Below are positions 8,101-16,146 of a stretch of DNA of 64,000 nucleotides, one piece after another. The position numbers and the translations under genes were made by a program. The stretch spans positions 62,001 through 126,000 of the forward strand of contig NZ_PYGI01000003.1 of the NCBI RefSeq assembly GCF_003014615.1. The letters are read 5' to 3'. Under the pieces are notes generated by a model. The model searched no databases and was not told where the DNA came from. It saw only the letters and a program-made list of their open reading frames with translations. Source of the DNA: Marinobacterium halophilum. Lineage in GTDB: Bacteria; Pseudomonadota; Gammaproteobacteria; Pseudomonadales; Balneatricaceae. The first letter of the stretch is position 1, and each line of letters opens with the position of its first letter.

Positions 8101-9203
8101 TAAAGCATTCCTATGGCAAGTTGAAGACGATGTTTGTGATAGTGGTAGGGGGCAATACCCCAACGAAGGAAATCTTTACCCCAGCGTCGGCCAAGAATAT
8201 CTATCCTGCAGTACCAATGACTATTCTTAGAGAACTTGCTTTCGACGCGCTGAGCAAACTCTGTTGCTTCAGCATAAAGTGAAAAATCAACCAGCAACCC
8301 CAAGTATTCTGCTTGATCATACAAGTCCCAACGAAATGGATCACGATGAGAACGATGACTGAAGCGTTTACAAAGACCCCGTTTGGGGTCATACAAATCA
8401 CTTCTGATATATGCCCAACCCTTGTCAATTGCGGGCTGTATTACTAAGCTTAGATCAGGGAGTAGTTTTTTGATTTTTATCAGGTTTTTTATAATAAAGC
8501 AGGAATGAAAACAATCAATAAAGTTTCCGTCTTCATTGTCTGCATAATAGTACCAGCTTCCATTTGATTGCTGCTTCGACAACACCCAATTAACCAAGCG
8601 CCGAACTCGATCCTGTGCAATTTTATTGTTATCTTCCTCACCATATACTGCATGCAGCGTATAAGCCAATGCAGCATAGCTATTCGCATTTATTACCCTT
8701 CTGGGCTCTAGAACAGGCGCGTAAGAAAGTGCCAATTCTGATTCAGTCGAGTGCATGACCTCCAAAACTTCAAGGAAAGACCATGTTTGCTGGAATAACT
8801 TCTTTGCTTGAGGTTTTAATTCAGACCGATCCGCAATTGAAACCAGTGCTTCCATTACATAAGGTGTATTAGTAATGTACGGTGTCTTAGCTGAATACAC
8901 TCCATTTTTTGAAAACCAGGAAAATGGTAAGCCCCATGCACTTTCGCGTACTCTTGCTTCGGTGAACTCATGAAGTGCGCCACTGGGTGATAGGTCATTG
9001 AACTGGTAACGCATAGCCTCAACATGAGGGAATGTATTCGGTTTTACCCTCAGTATTTGACGCAAAAGATTAGGTGCCAGCAACTCCATAACGCCTATCA
9101 TCGGCACCAAAAAAGCTTTTGCTTTTTGTCCACTAGTCCATTTACTTTTTAATTTCCCTAAAACGGGAATGGACCAAATATCGTAAGGATCATATGACTT
9201 CAT
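8100..9203 (-). CDS. Putative alpha/alpha-barrel protein of the EPS cluster
   Basis: This 367-residue soluble protein has no signal peptide. Regularly spaced helices with motifs such as TPYITNTPYVMEAL, INANSYAALAYTLHAVYG, QQSNGSWYYYAD and DPFRWDLYDQAEYLGLLVDF resemble the helical-hairpin toroids of glycoside hydrolases, epimerases and terpene-cyclase-fold enzymes. I cannot name a family. The conserved aromatic, Asp and His residues around GNFIDCFHSCFI suggest an active-site cavity. Both ends overlap neighbours by TAATG junctions (acetyltransferase upstream, asnB downstream), so it is translationally coupled to them. A role in modifying the repeat-unit sugar, perhaps as an epimerase or lyase, is inference. 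Confidence 0.6.
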   Translation of the reverse strand: MKSYDPYDIWSIPVLGKLKSKWTSGQKAKAFLVPMIGVMELLAPNLLRQILRVKPNTFPHVEAMRYQFNDLSPSGALHEFTEARVRESAWGLPFSWFSKNGVYSAKTPYITNTPYVMEALVSIADRSELKPQAKKLFQQTWSFLEVLEVMHSTESELALSYAPVLEPRRVINANSYAALAYTLHAVYGEEDNNKIAQDRVRRLVNWVLSKQQSNGSWYYYADNEDGNFIDCFHSCFIIKNLIKIKKLLPDLSLVIQPAIDKGWAYIRSDLYDPKRGLCKRFSHRSHRDPFRWDLYDQAEYLGLLVDFSLYAEATEFAQRVESKFSKNSHWYCRIDILGRRWGKDFLRWGIAPYHYHKHRLQLAIGML

Positions 9204-9733
9204 TAAGTGCCCTTTCGATAACGTATGATCTTAGCTGGAACACCTACAGCAATACTCCAATCGGGTAGATCCTTGGTTACAACAGACCCCGCACCAACTA
9301 TTACACCTGTGCCAATGGTAATACCAGGCATCACAATGACATTTTGGCCGAGCCAAACATCATCACAAATTACTGTAAGCTGACGAGGGGATGATCCTTG
9401 CTGCGCCATAGGTATGTCTGTGCTAGTAAAACCATGCTGCCGATCAAGCAATACGACACCGGGTGCAATCATAACGTCATTACCAATACGCGCAGATTTT
9501 ATAGTCGTATTCTGATTTATCTGACAGCGAGTCCCTATAAAAAGGTCCGGCCGAAATCCAACATCGATACCAGGCTCCAGCTCACAGGAATTACCTACTC
9601 TACACCCCATACCAATTAGAGAGTAACGCCTTATCTCACTAAAAATTAAGCCACCCGGCCAAAAGCTATGCGGTAGATGCTTAGCTACCAAACGATATAT
9701 CAGTAAAAAAATAAAATGAAGAATGTTCTTCAC
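9203..9733 (-). CDS. Hexapeptide-repeat acyltransferase (WcaF/LacA-like)
   Basis: The 176-residue protein has a hydrophobic N-terminus (ILHFIFLLIYRL). It then shows left-handed beta-helix hexapeptide repeats, including IGMGCRVGNSCELEPGIDVG, IGNDVMIAPGVVLLDRQHGF and the ending GTGVIVGAGSVVTKDLPDWS with VGVPAKIIRYR. The His in the DRQHGF segment matches the catalytic His of acetyltransferases that use acetyl-CoA on sugars. The start is taken as GTG at 9733, two bases after the stop of the glycosyltransferase gene, with GGAG upstream; an in-frame start further up would overlap that gene. It probably O-acetylates the EPS repeat unit in the cytoplasm. Confidence 0.85.
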   Translation of the reverse strand: MKNILHFIFLLIYRLVAKHLPHSFWPGGLIFSEIRRYSLIGMGCRVGNSCELEPGIDVGFRPDLFIGTRCQINQNTTIKSARIGNDVMIAPGVVLLDRQHGFTSTDIPMAQQGSSPRQLTVICDDVWLGQNVIVMPGITIGTGVIVGAGSVVTKDLPDWSIAVGVPAKIIRYRKGT

Positions 9734-9735
9734 TA

Positions 9736-10824
9736 TTAAAATGACTCCAGAAGTTTTCTTATATCTTTTGCTATACTGGAAACAGAAAACTGCTCCAGCA
9801 CCCACTTTTTGGCTTCCCTACCCATCTTTTTCCGAACGGAATAAGTTTCTAAACGTTTTATGGATTCAGCCAGCGCAGTAGGTGTATATTCCTCCGACAA
9901 ATAGCCACACCGGTTGTCAGCAACTACATCAGCAATTGGACCCCATTTATATGCAACTACTGGTAGCCCATTCGCCATAGCTTCCAGATACCCCATTCCA
10001 AAAGAGTCATAACGACTAGGGAGACAAAAAATATCAGCCTGGTCAAACAGCTTCTGTTTTTCTGTTCCCGATACCCAGCCACGAAATTGCACACGGCCCT
10101 CCAACTTCAGGCTTCTTACTCTGTCAACCAGTTCGTCCTGTTGTCGCCCACTGCCGGCGATAGAAAGGTGATAGTTATCCGGCAGCAAGGCCATAGCTTC
10201 AATCAGGTCATCAACACCTTTCCCTTGCTCCAATCGCGACATAGCCAAAATTTTGATCGTCTCGTTCGCATCTTTTTGAACAAATAGCTCTTCTGCTTTT
10301 TTTTGCCACTCAAGTGGCATAGGATTGGGTACTACATACACGGGTTTACCGATGCCAGCTTCAGACAAGCGGGACTTCCACCAAGGGGTCAAAACCGCTA
10401 TTGCATCGACTGGACACAGCATCATCGTGAAAAAACGCTGTTTTAGACCACCACCCAGATAGCTATTAACTTCAGGGCCATGTAGGTGCATTACAACGTG
10501 CCCGCCAAGCAATTTCGCCAACCCGCCCAAGGTGAATTTTCGCAGCATGGACAAAGCACCACCACCCACATGGCAGATAACAATGGGCTTATAATGTTCT
10601 CGACGGGCATTTATTAACTGCTCAAGTAGACTATGGATAGCTTTGAGCCAAGGTATAAATTTACCATGCCAACCTACTGAAGAGTGGGAGGAGATATACA
10701 ATGTCTCAAAACCAATAGCCTCGTATGCTGCCAGATGCCCAGGAATAGCAAAGGCGATGCCACCACTCTTTCTCAGGGTATCGGTACCCAAAACTAAAAT
10801 TCTCTTCCCAGCAGCTGAATTCAT
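9736..10824 (-). CDS. GT4-family glycosyltransferase
   Basis: The 362-residue protein has the GT-B layout. The N-terminal domain shows ILVLGTDTLRKSGGIAFAIP and the acceptor-side HLHGPEVNSYLGGG. The C-terminal GT4 domain has KILAMSRLEQGKGVDDLIEA, the nucleotide-sugar signature around FCLPSRYDSFGMGYLEAMANGLPVVAY, and the EX7E-like pair in that stretch. It would add one sugar of the EPS repeat unit on the cytoplasmic face of the inner membrane using a nucleotide sugar with retention of configuration; the sugar cannot be predicted. The start ATG overlaps the stop of the Wzy-like gene (ATGA), and the acetyltransferase follows within two bases. Confidence 0.9.
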   Translation of the reverse strand: MNSAAGKRILVLGTDTLRKSGGIAFAIPGHLAAYEAIGFETLYISSHSSVGWHGKFIPWLKAIHSLLEQLINARREHYKPIVICHVGGGALSMLRKFTLGGLAKLLGGHVVMHLHGPEVNSYLGGGLKQRFFTMMLCPVDAIAVLTPWWKSRLSEAGIGKPVYVVPNPMPLEWQKKAEELFVQKDANETIKILAMSRLEQGKGVDDLIEAMALLPDNYHLSIAGSGRQQDELVDRVRSLKLEGRVQFRGWVSGTEKQKLFDQADIFCLPSRYDSFGMGYLEAMANGLPVVAYKWGPIADVVADNRCGYLSEEYTPTALAESIKRLETYSVRKKMGREAKKWVLEQFSVSSIAKDIRKLLESF

Positions 10825-12011
10825 AACGGAACCTTCTTATTGTTAACATTTTTTCCTTCAGAAAAAATCAACATGCAAATTGCAGCAGACAAAAAATATG
10901 GTATTGATAATATTGAGAAAGAGAATGCTGCATCAATAAGAAATGAAGTCACTATAATAACCCAAGGTTTGGTTATATTTTTCTGCCCGTAACGAAAGAT
11001 AAAGAAAAGATAGGTTATCCCACCCAGCAAGCCGAGTTCAACAAACAAATGCGGGTAGAATGTATCAGTTGTTGAGAGTGTAGCTGTATTATGCCAATTA
11101 AAGTTATACTCTCTATACAATGGCGAACCGTACTTCACTGATGCAGGCCCACCAAACATTCCAAGACCTTCACCAATCAGATTTGGCTTGACCAACGACT
11201 CAAACATCACTCGATATGAGTCACTCCTAGCCGAGTTACCTTGGGTAATATAAAAAGCGAATTTACTGTCTATGGCTGATAGCATTGTGCCAATTAAATT
11301 CTTTTGCGTGTGAGCAAAAACGGCTATTGCGGCAATCAAAAAAATAGCAACCAAAGGTGCTGATTTTTTTTTCATATTGAAAGCTGCATAAATTATAAAT
11401 GCCGCCAACAATTTTAACGATGTTGATAGAACTGCAAATATAAAAAAAACAAAACTTAGCATTTTTTTATGGTTTTCATAAATCCCTGCATACCTAACCA
11501 GCATTAACGCACAAAAATTCATAAAGCCATAAAGAGAGAAAAAACCCACCCACCCTTCTGCACGAATTATACTACCAGCCTCGAATCTGATCGGAATTAA
11601 GACAGGAAAGCCAAAATAGTATGCCATATAAACATAAATCTGATATACATTATTAGATATAACAACCCATATAAATAATTTTGAAATTGAATCGATCACC
11701 CCCTTGTTAGAGTACAATGCCATTAAAACCAACATTGGAAGCAAAAACCTAAAGAGCTCTTCTATTGCAGCAGCCTCTCTGTCGGCCCTGAAATAATTCA
11801 TAATAAAAAAAATAAAGATTACAGGTATAATTACCAGCTCAACGGAAACTTTCCGAGATGTAGTAAATGCAATGACACTCAATACAGTGGCAATAATTTT
11901 CATTTGAAATGAAAAAGGGTTACCTATAGCTAGCAGCGTTTCGCTTATGAAAAACAAAAGCATGGCAACGCATAAAAAAAAGCCACCTATTTTTTTAAAT
12001 TCAATGGTCAT
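10821..12011 (-). CDS. Wzy-like polysaccharide polymerase
   Basis: The 396-residue protein is very hydrophobic with about ten to eleven membrane segments. It has one large extracytoplasmic loop of about 70 residues (NSARSDSYRVMFESLVKP, GEGLGMFGG, TTDTFYPHLFVELGLLGG) that resembles the ligase/polymerase loop of Wzy proteins, in which Arg and His residues are important. Sequence similarity in this family is too low for a firm assignment. The gene is clearly more AT-rich than its neighbours, with many A and T runs, which is typical of exchanged serotype-specific wzy genes. It would join repeat units at the periplasmic side after flipping. It overlaps the GT4 gene by four bases. Confidence 0.75.
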   Translation of the reverse strand: MTIEFKKIGGFFLCVAMLLFFISETLLAIGNPFSFQMKIIATVLSVIAFTTSRKVSVELVIIPVIFIFFIMNYFRADREAAAIEELFRFLLPMLVLMALYSNKGVIDSISKLFIWVVISNNVYQIYVYMAYYFGFPVLIPIRFEAGSIIRAEGWVGFFSLYGFMNFCALMLVRYAGIYENHKKMLSFVFFIFAVLSTSLKLLAAFIIYAAFNMKKKSAPLVAIFLIAAIAVFAHTQKNLIGTMLSAIDSKFAFYITQGNSARSDSYRVMFESLVKPNLIGEGLGMFGGPASVKYGSPLYREYNFNWHNTATLSTTDTFYPHLFVELGLLGGITYLFFIFRYGQKNITKPWVIIVTSFLIDAAFSFSILSIPYFLSAAICMLIFSEGKNVNNKKVPL

Positions 12012-12048
12012 TATTTGTTGGCCAAATTAGCAAATGTTATTTTAAACA

Positions 12049-13452
12049 TTAAAAACGTCCCGCTATCTTTTTATAAACCTTACTCGGATTCTTGACAACC
12101 CTTATCATACGCTCTATGCTACTTATCACTTTAAGTGAAAAAACATATCGCTTTGTTCCAGCATCGTAGTTTTCGAGAGGTTCACTGCGTTGCATAGCCC
12201 ACCGATTCTTGCTCAAATGCTGCAATTTATTCTGTAAGCATATTTTGAGCACTGCGATATAGTTGCAGCCCAACTTGGGCACCTGTCGTAAAGGCGGTAT
12301 TTTTTTGCCTTGCTTAACAGCGAGGGCCATCTGCACCTGTAGCCGGCTGCTTTTACCTTCCCACTGCGATGCTTGGCTGTCCGCAACCTTATCGATATCT
12401 ATCGGCTCAAAACTGCAACTGTTGCCTTTCCGACCTCGCTCAAATACGGTCATTATTTCTGGGTTGCGTACAGTGACGATAGAATGACCACGATGATCTG
12501 CCATGTATTCTGGTAGCCAAGCATCCATAAAGGAGGCATCTGCTACTTCAGCAAACAAATCATCACAGAAATTACAAGCATTCAGCTGGAACTGCCGACT
12601 AACCCAAGCATTTGATATTGCCCCATAAAATGGGACAGGCCGCCCTGACTTACCTGATTTATCAACGGCACGAAACAGGTAATTATTGGCAGGCCTACCT
12701 GGATTTTCACCTCGGTAGGAAACACTACCAATATTATCTGGCTCACAACCGCTAACTTTTGAGAGGTACTCGGTATAAAAAACGTTTGGCAGATGGCCGC
12801 AAACCAACCCGAACGTATAGGCAATAGACCGTCGCAGTACGGGTAACTTCCTCATGGCCAAAGCTATACCTTTCAAAGTACAAGGCAGGCCCACCACTGC
12901 ATAACGCTTGCCCTCCTTTAAGTCTTGAATGCTTCTTAGACGAGCACCAGCTGAAATAGGATAATAAAAAGATCCAGACGCAGCACGGACTTGTTCTGCG
13001 CAGGTAAATTCAGTCATCTGGAACAATAATCCATCTGATGGACGGTTATCACTGCTACTTGAGACTGTAATAACTGCATCCACAAGATTTTCTCGCAACA
13101 TAGCTTCAAGTAACCAGCTCAACATGCCACCTGAGGCACCTGTACTTCTATGTGTTGGCGAGTACCCAACAATATTATCCGTATATTTACCAACAGCTTC
13201 ATGCTGTTTAACTTCCGGATCTGTGAACTTTTCATCAGTTAGCTGTGTGATACTAATCGAGTTACTTGAAAAGGGGCAAACATCTAAACAGAGTACACAC
13301 CTTGGTGGGCACTCAGCAGTAATATCTGGTGCCAAATCACCATTGGCTTGCACATTCATATCCAATATTTTTGATGGACAGACACCTGCGCATACTCCGC
13401 AACCAGAACAGATATCATTTGCAACAATTTCATTAACAACATGTTTTTTCAT
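12049..13452 (-). CDS. Iron-sulfur F420-hydrogenase/dehydrogenase beta-subunit-like protein
   Basis: The 467-residue protein starts with two ferredoxin-type 4Fe-4S clusters: CSGCGVCAGVCP (residues about 15-26) and CPPRCVLCLDVCP. These are followed by the FrhB-type N- and C-terminal domains (PF04422/PF04432), seen in STGASGGMLSWLLEAML, RYAVVGLPCTLKGIALAM and CNFCDDLFAEVADASFMDAW. In archaea this family moves electrons to F420 using FAD. In bacterial EPS loci it recurs beside pyruvyl-transferase-family genes and its substrate is unknown. That pairing is seen here, with the flippase gene between. The start ATG overlaps the stop of the flippase gene by four bases. It acts in the cytoplasm. Confidence 0.85.
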   Translation of the reverse strand: MKKHVVNEIVANDICSGCGVCAGVCPSKILDMNVQANGDLAPDITAECPPRCVLCLDVCPFSSNSISITQLTDEKFTDPEVKQHEAVGKYTDNIVGYSPTHRSTGASGGMLSWLLEAMLRENLVDAVITVSSSSDNRPSDGLLFQMTEFTCAEQVRAASGSFYYPISAGARLRSIQDLKEGKRYAVVGLPCTLKGIALAMRKLPVLRRSIAYTFGLVCGHLPNVFYTEYLSKVSGCEPDNIGSVSYRGENPGRPANNYLFRAVDKSGKSGRPVPFYGAISNAWVSRQFQLNACNFCDDLFAEVADASFMDAWLPEYMADHRGHSIVTVRNPEIMTVFERGRKGNSCSFEPIDIDKVADSQASQWEGKSSRLQVQMALAVKQGKKIPPLRQVPKLGCNYIAVLKICLQNKLQHLSKNRWAMQRSEPLENYDAGTKRYVFSLKVISSIERMIRVVKNPSKVYKKIAGRF

Positions 13453-14756
13453 TTATATAACTTACTGTAGTTTAGCGTCCAGCCTTTCAGAGCTTCAGCC
13501 CCGAATACGTATTTGTGAACACCTTTTAAATAGATAGCACACAGAAGCACTTCGCTGAATATAGTTGAAACAGCAGCCCCATGCATGCCGTATTGTGGAA
13601 TCATAATTATGTTTAAGGCGACATTTGTAGCTGCAACTAACATTTGATAACGCATTTTATGTCGCATATTATCATTAGTTGACAGACAATTTCCGACACT
13701 TGAAGCCAGATAGCGAAAAGGTATTGTTATTGCCAACATCTGGGTTACTAAAGCTGCCGCAGTAAATTTCTCACCAAATAAAAAAGCAAGAAAAAAAGGA
13801 CTTAGCATAATAACAGCAAGCATTACAGCAAGGCCAATAAGTATCATACTAGCATTTCCTAGACGGTACGCGGTTAACATCCTATCCGGATCATGCGCTG
13901 CCCAATGGTGGTATCGAGGCAGTAGGTATTGATTGAATATAGCTGTAGGCAGCAAATAAGTAAGTGCTATCAATGTGTAACCCACACTATACAAAGCGGC
14001 TTCCTCTGCGCCAGCCAAAGCAGAAAGCATGAATAGATCACTTTGCAAATATATTAAGCTGAAAAAATTACCCATAGCGAAAGGCAGTGCGGATTTATAT
14101 ATGGTACTAATTGTTATAGCCTTTTGGGCATTAACTGTATCGATCGACCTTCCGATCTTTAATTTGATATGGCCTTTAAGCATTGGGCGTAAATGCCAAA
14201 CTGAAAAAATCAGAATACCTATCGAAGCAAAGAAATACCCTTTAATTACTTCATTGACACCATAGCCAGAGAGCCATACTGCCAACACTACAAGCAATCG
14301 CGCTGCTTTAGGCAAGGCACGCCACAGGGAAAGCAGTAGAAAACGACTTTCCAACTGCAATCTAGAGCCAGCCAAAATAACCAGTGCTTCCATCGGCAGA
14401 ATGGGTAAAGCCCACCAAATCAGGACTCTGGTTTCTTGTGATTCCCAACTAAGATAGCCTATGGATAGCAGCAAGGTCATCATGCATATGCTACTGACCC
14501 AAACGGTGTTGAAGCCTGGCCAGACCCAGCGCATTCCAATTTCCTGGCCTTGGCCAAACAGCTTCAACCATAAGGCGGATATACCAAAGTCAGCTAGTGG
14601 TACCAGCAAGGTAACCAAAGATATAACCCCAACCAACATACCAAGATCGGCTAATGGCAGGCTTCGAGCCAGTATTAACTGAGTCAAGAAGACGAACCCC
14701 GCGCCACCCAACAGGCCAATCCAAAGTGCCATTATTGATTTAAGCTGCGCTCGCAT
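13449..14756 (-). CDS. Wzx-type polysaccharide flippase
   Basis: The 435-residue protein has about 12-14 membrane segments and the layout of the MOP/MATE-fold polysaccharide biosynthesis family. The N-terminal LLGGAGFVFLTQLILARSLP is followed by LADLGMLVGVISLV, the middle segment SALPFAMGNFFSLIYLQSDLF, and AALYSVGYTLIALTYLLPTAIF. It would flip the undecaprenyl-linked repeat unit from the cytoplasmic to the periplasmic side of the inner membrane, ahead of polymerisation. It sits 47 bases downstream of the pyruvyl-transferase-family gene and overlaps the Fe-S protein gene. Confidence 0.88.
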   Translation of the reverse strand: MRAQLKSIMALWIGLLGGAGFVFLTQLILARSLPLADLGMLVGVISLVTLLVPLADFGISALWLKLFGQGQEIGMRWVWPGFNTVWVSSICMMTLLLSIGYLSWESQETRVLIWWALPILPMEALVILAGSRLQLESRFLLLSLWRALPKAARLLVVLAVWLSGYGVNEVIKGYFFASIGILIFSVWHLRPMLKGHIKLKIGRSIDTVNAQKAITISTIYKSALPFAMGNFFSLIYLQSDLFMLSALAGAEEAALYSVGYTLIALTYLLPTAIFNQYLLPRYHHWAAHDPDRMLTAYRLGNASMILIGLAVMLAVIMLSPFFLAFLFGEKFTAAALVTQMLAITIPFRYLASSVGNCLSTNDNMRHKMRYQMLVAATNVALNIIMIPQYGMHGAAVSTIFSEVLLCAIYLKGVHKYVFGAEALKGWTLNYSKLYK

Positions 14757-14803
14757 TGGTCAGAACTCACTTTCTCTAGTGAGAGAGTATTGCAAAAGAA
14801 AAA

Positions 14804-16087
14804 TCATTTTCCCGTGATACTTTTTAACTCTTCACCAAACTTAAACAACTGTTCTTCGATGCTGTCCCGCACATCAAACAATTGTTGACGAATGGCCTCC
14901 GCATCATTAATGCAGCGCTTTTGGCAGCCGACCAACTTTTCTGCAGTTAGATCGGCAATATCAATAGATAAGTCTGCTTGGCCAATATTACTCATATAGC
15001 CTAGTAACTTGCGCTGTGTGTTAATTGTAATTGTGGGCGTACCGGCCATTGTAGACAATATGGATGCATGCATTCGTGTCGATATCACCATATCCATGCG
15101 TGCGGTCATAGCCTTGTAGCGGCGTGCCGAATAAACAGCGGGTTTAAGGATATAACACGCAACCTTACATTCCACGGCGCTGATTACTCTTTTTGCTGCA
15201 TCATAATCGGAGGAATCGTTCCCGTATACTGGCATGTTCGCTGGCATAAAAACGACACCCAGGTCATTCTGTTCTGCCATTTCAAGTAAACTGTCTGCCA
15301 GAACATCAAGGTAGTTCCTGCTTGCGATACCTTCCTCAACCCATGATGAAACTATCACCCCAATCCAGACTTTTTTATCGTCAAGGTTTACACCTAATTC
15401 ACGCAGGGCTTGTTCAGCTTCTTCGCGGCTAGCTTGTGGTTGCGCTACACCTACATCAGGACAAAAACATGCTTGCGCACCGCTCAACCCTAACGAGAGC
15501 AGTTCATCATGTGATGGTTTATCCCGCGCAATCACCACTGTGCAACGAGACAATACCTTAGCGACCAGCCAGCGGGCCCAACGTCTGCGAAGGGGACCTA
15601 TGCTTTGCGGAAAAATTATGACTTTTTTCCCGAAACGTGAAGCTAACCAAAACATGAACATATACATGGGTAGCGTTTTACGGAAGGAGTCATTGATCAT
15701 TTCCCCGCCAATGGATATGACCAAATCGGCATTATGAATATCCTTCATTGCGTTCCGACGTATACCGGGAAGTGCCAACCAGTGCGGGGGAAGTTTAAAT
15801 GTAACTGCATTAAGACACTGAACCAACATGAACACAGTAATGCGCAGAAGCCAGAAAATCTTACTTATAGTCGATCCACCCTGAGGGATATCTGACAGCA
15901 TAGTCTTCGTGATACCCGGTATTTTTACTGTTTCACCAAAAGACTCTGGAACTTGTGCTTGTACGTGGAGTTCGATTTCTGGCCATATGCGATAAAGCAG
16001 TTGCGCACTACTATCAAGCAATACATCATTGCCAACATGAGATGAGCTATAAGCGTCGATGAATAGGGCTTTTTTTTTGCTTTTCAA
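14804..16087 (-). CDS. Polysaccharide pyruvyl transferase family protein
   Basis: The 427-residue protein has the PF04230 layout. An N-terminal nucleotide-like motif ALFIDAYSSSHVGNDVLL is followed by ADLVISIGGEMINDSF, the FGKKVIIFPQSIGPLRRRWAR segment, TVVIARDKPSHDELLSLG and, near the C-terminus, MVISTRMHASILSTMAGTPTITIN, whose R-x-H is the family's conserved pair. These enzymes transfer pyruvate from phosphoenolpyruvate to a sugar as a ketal, giving the polymer negative charge; some members have other roles. The start codon is TTG at 16087 with GGAG about 10 bases upstream, and no better start is in frame. wecC lies 59 bases upstream on the same strand. Confidence 0.85.
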   Translation of the reverse strand: MKSKKKALFIDAYSSSHVGNDVLLDSSAQLLYRIWPEIELHVQAQVPESFGETVKIPGITKTMLSDIPQGGSTISKIFWLLRITVFMLVQCLNAVTFKLPPHWLALPGIRRNAMKDIHNADLVISIGGEMINDSFRKTLPMYMFMFWLASRFGKKVIIFPQSIGPLRRRWARWLVAKVLSRCTVVIARDKPSHDELLSLGLSGAQACFCPDVGVAQPQASREEAEQALRELGVNLDDKKVWIGVIVSSWVEEGIASRNYLDVLADSLLEMAEQNDLGVVFMPANMPVYGNDSSDYDAAKRVISAVECKVACYILKPAVYSARRYKAMTARMDMVISTRMHASILSTMAGTPTITINTQRKLLGYMSNIGQADLSIDIADLTAEKLVGCQKRCINDAEAIRQQLFDVRDSIEEQLFKFGEELKSITGK

Positions 16088-16146
16088 CTTAACTTCTCCA
16101 GCAACTTACCTGATATACGACTATTGGGGTTTAATTGATAGCTGCG

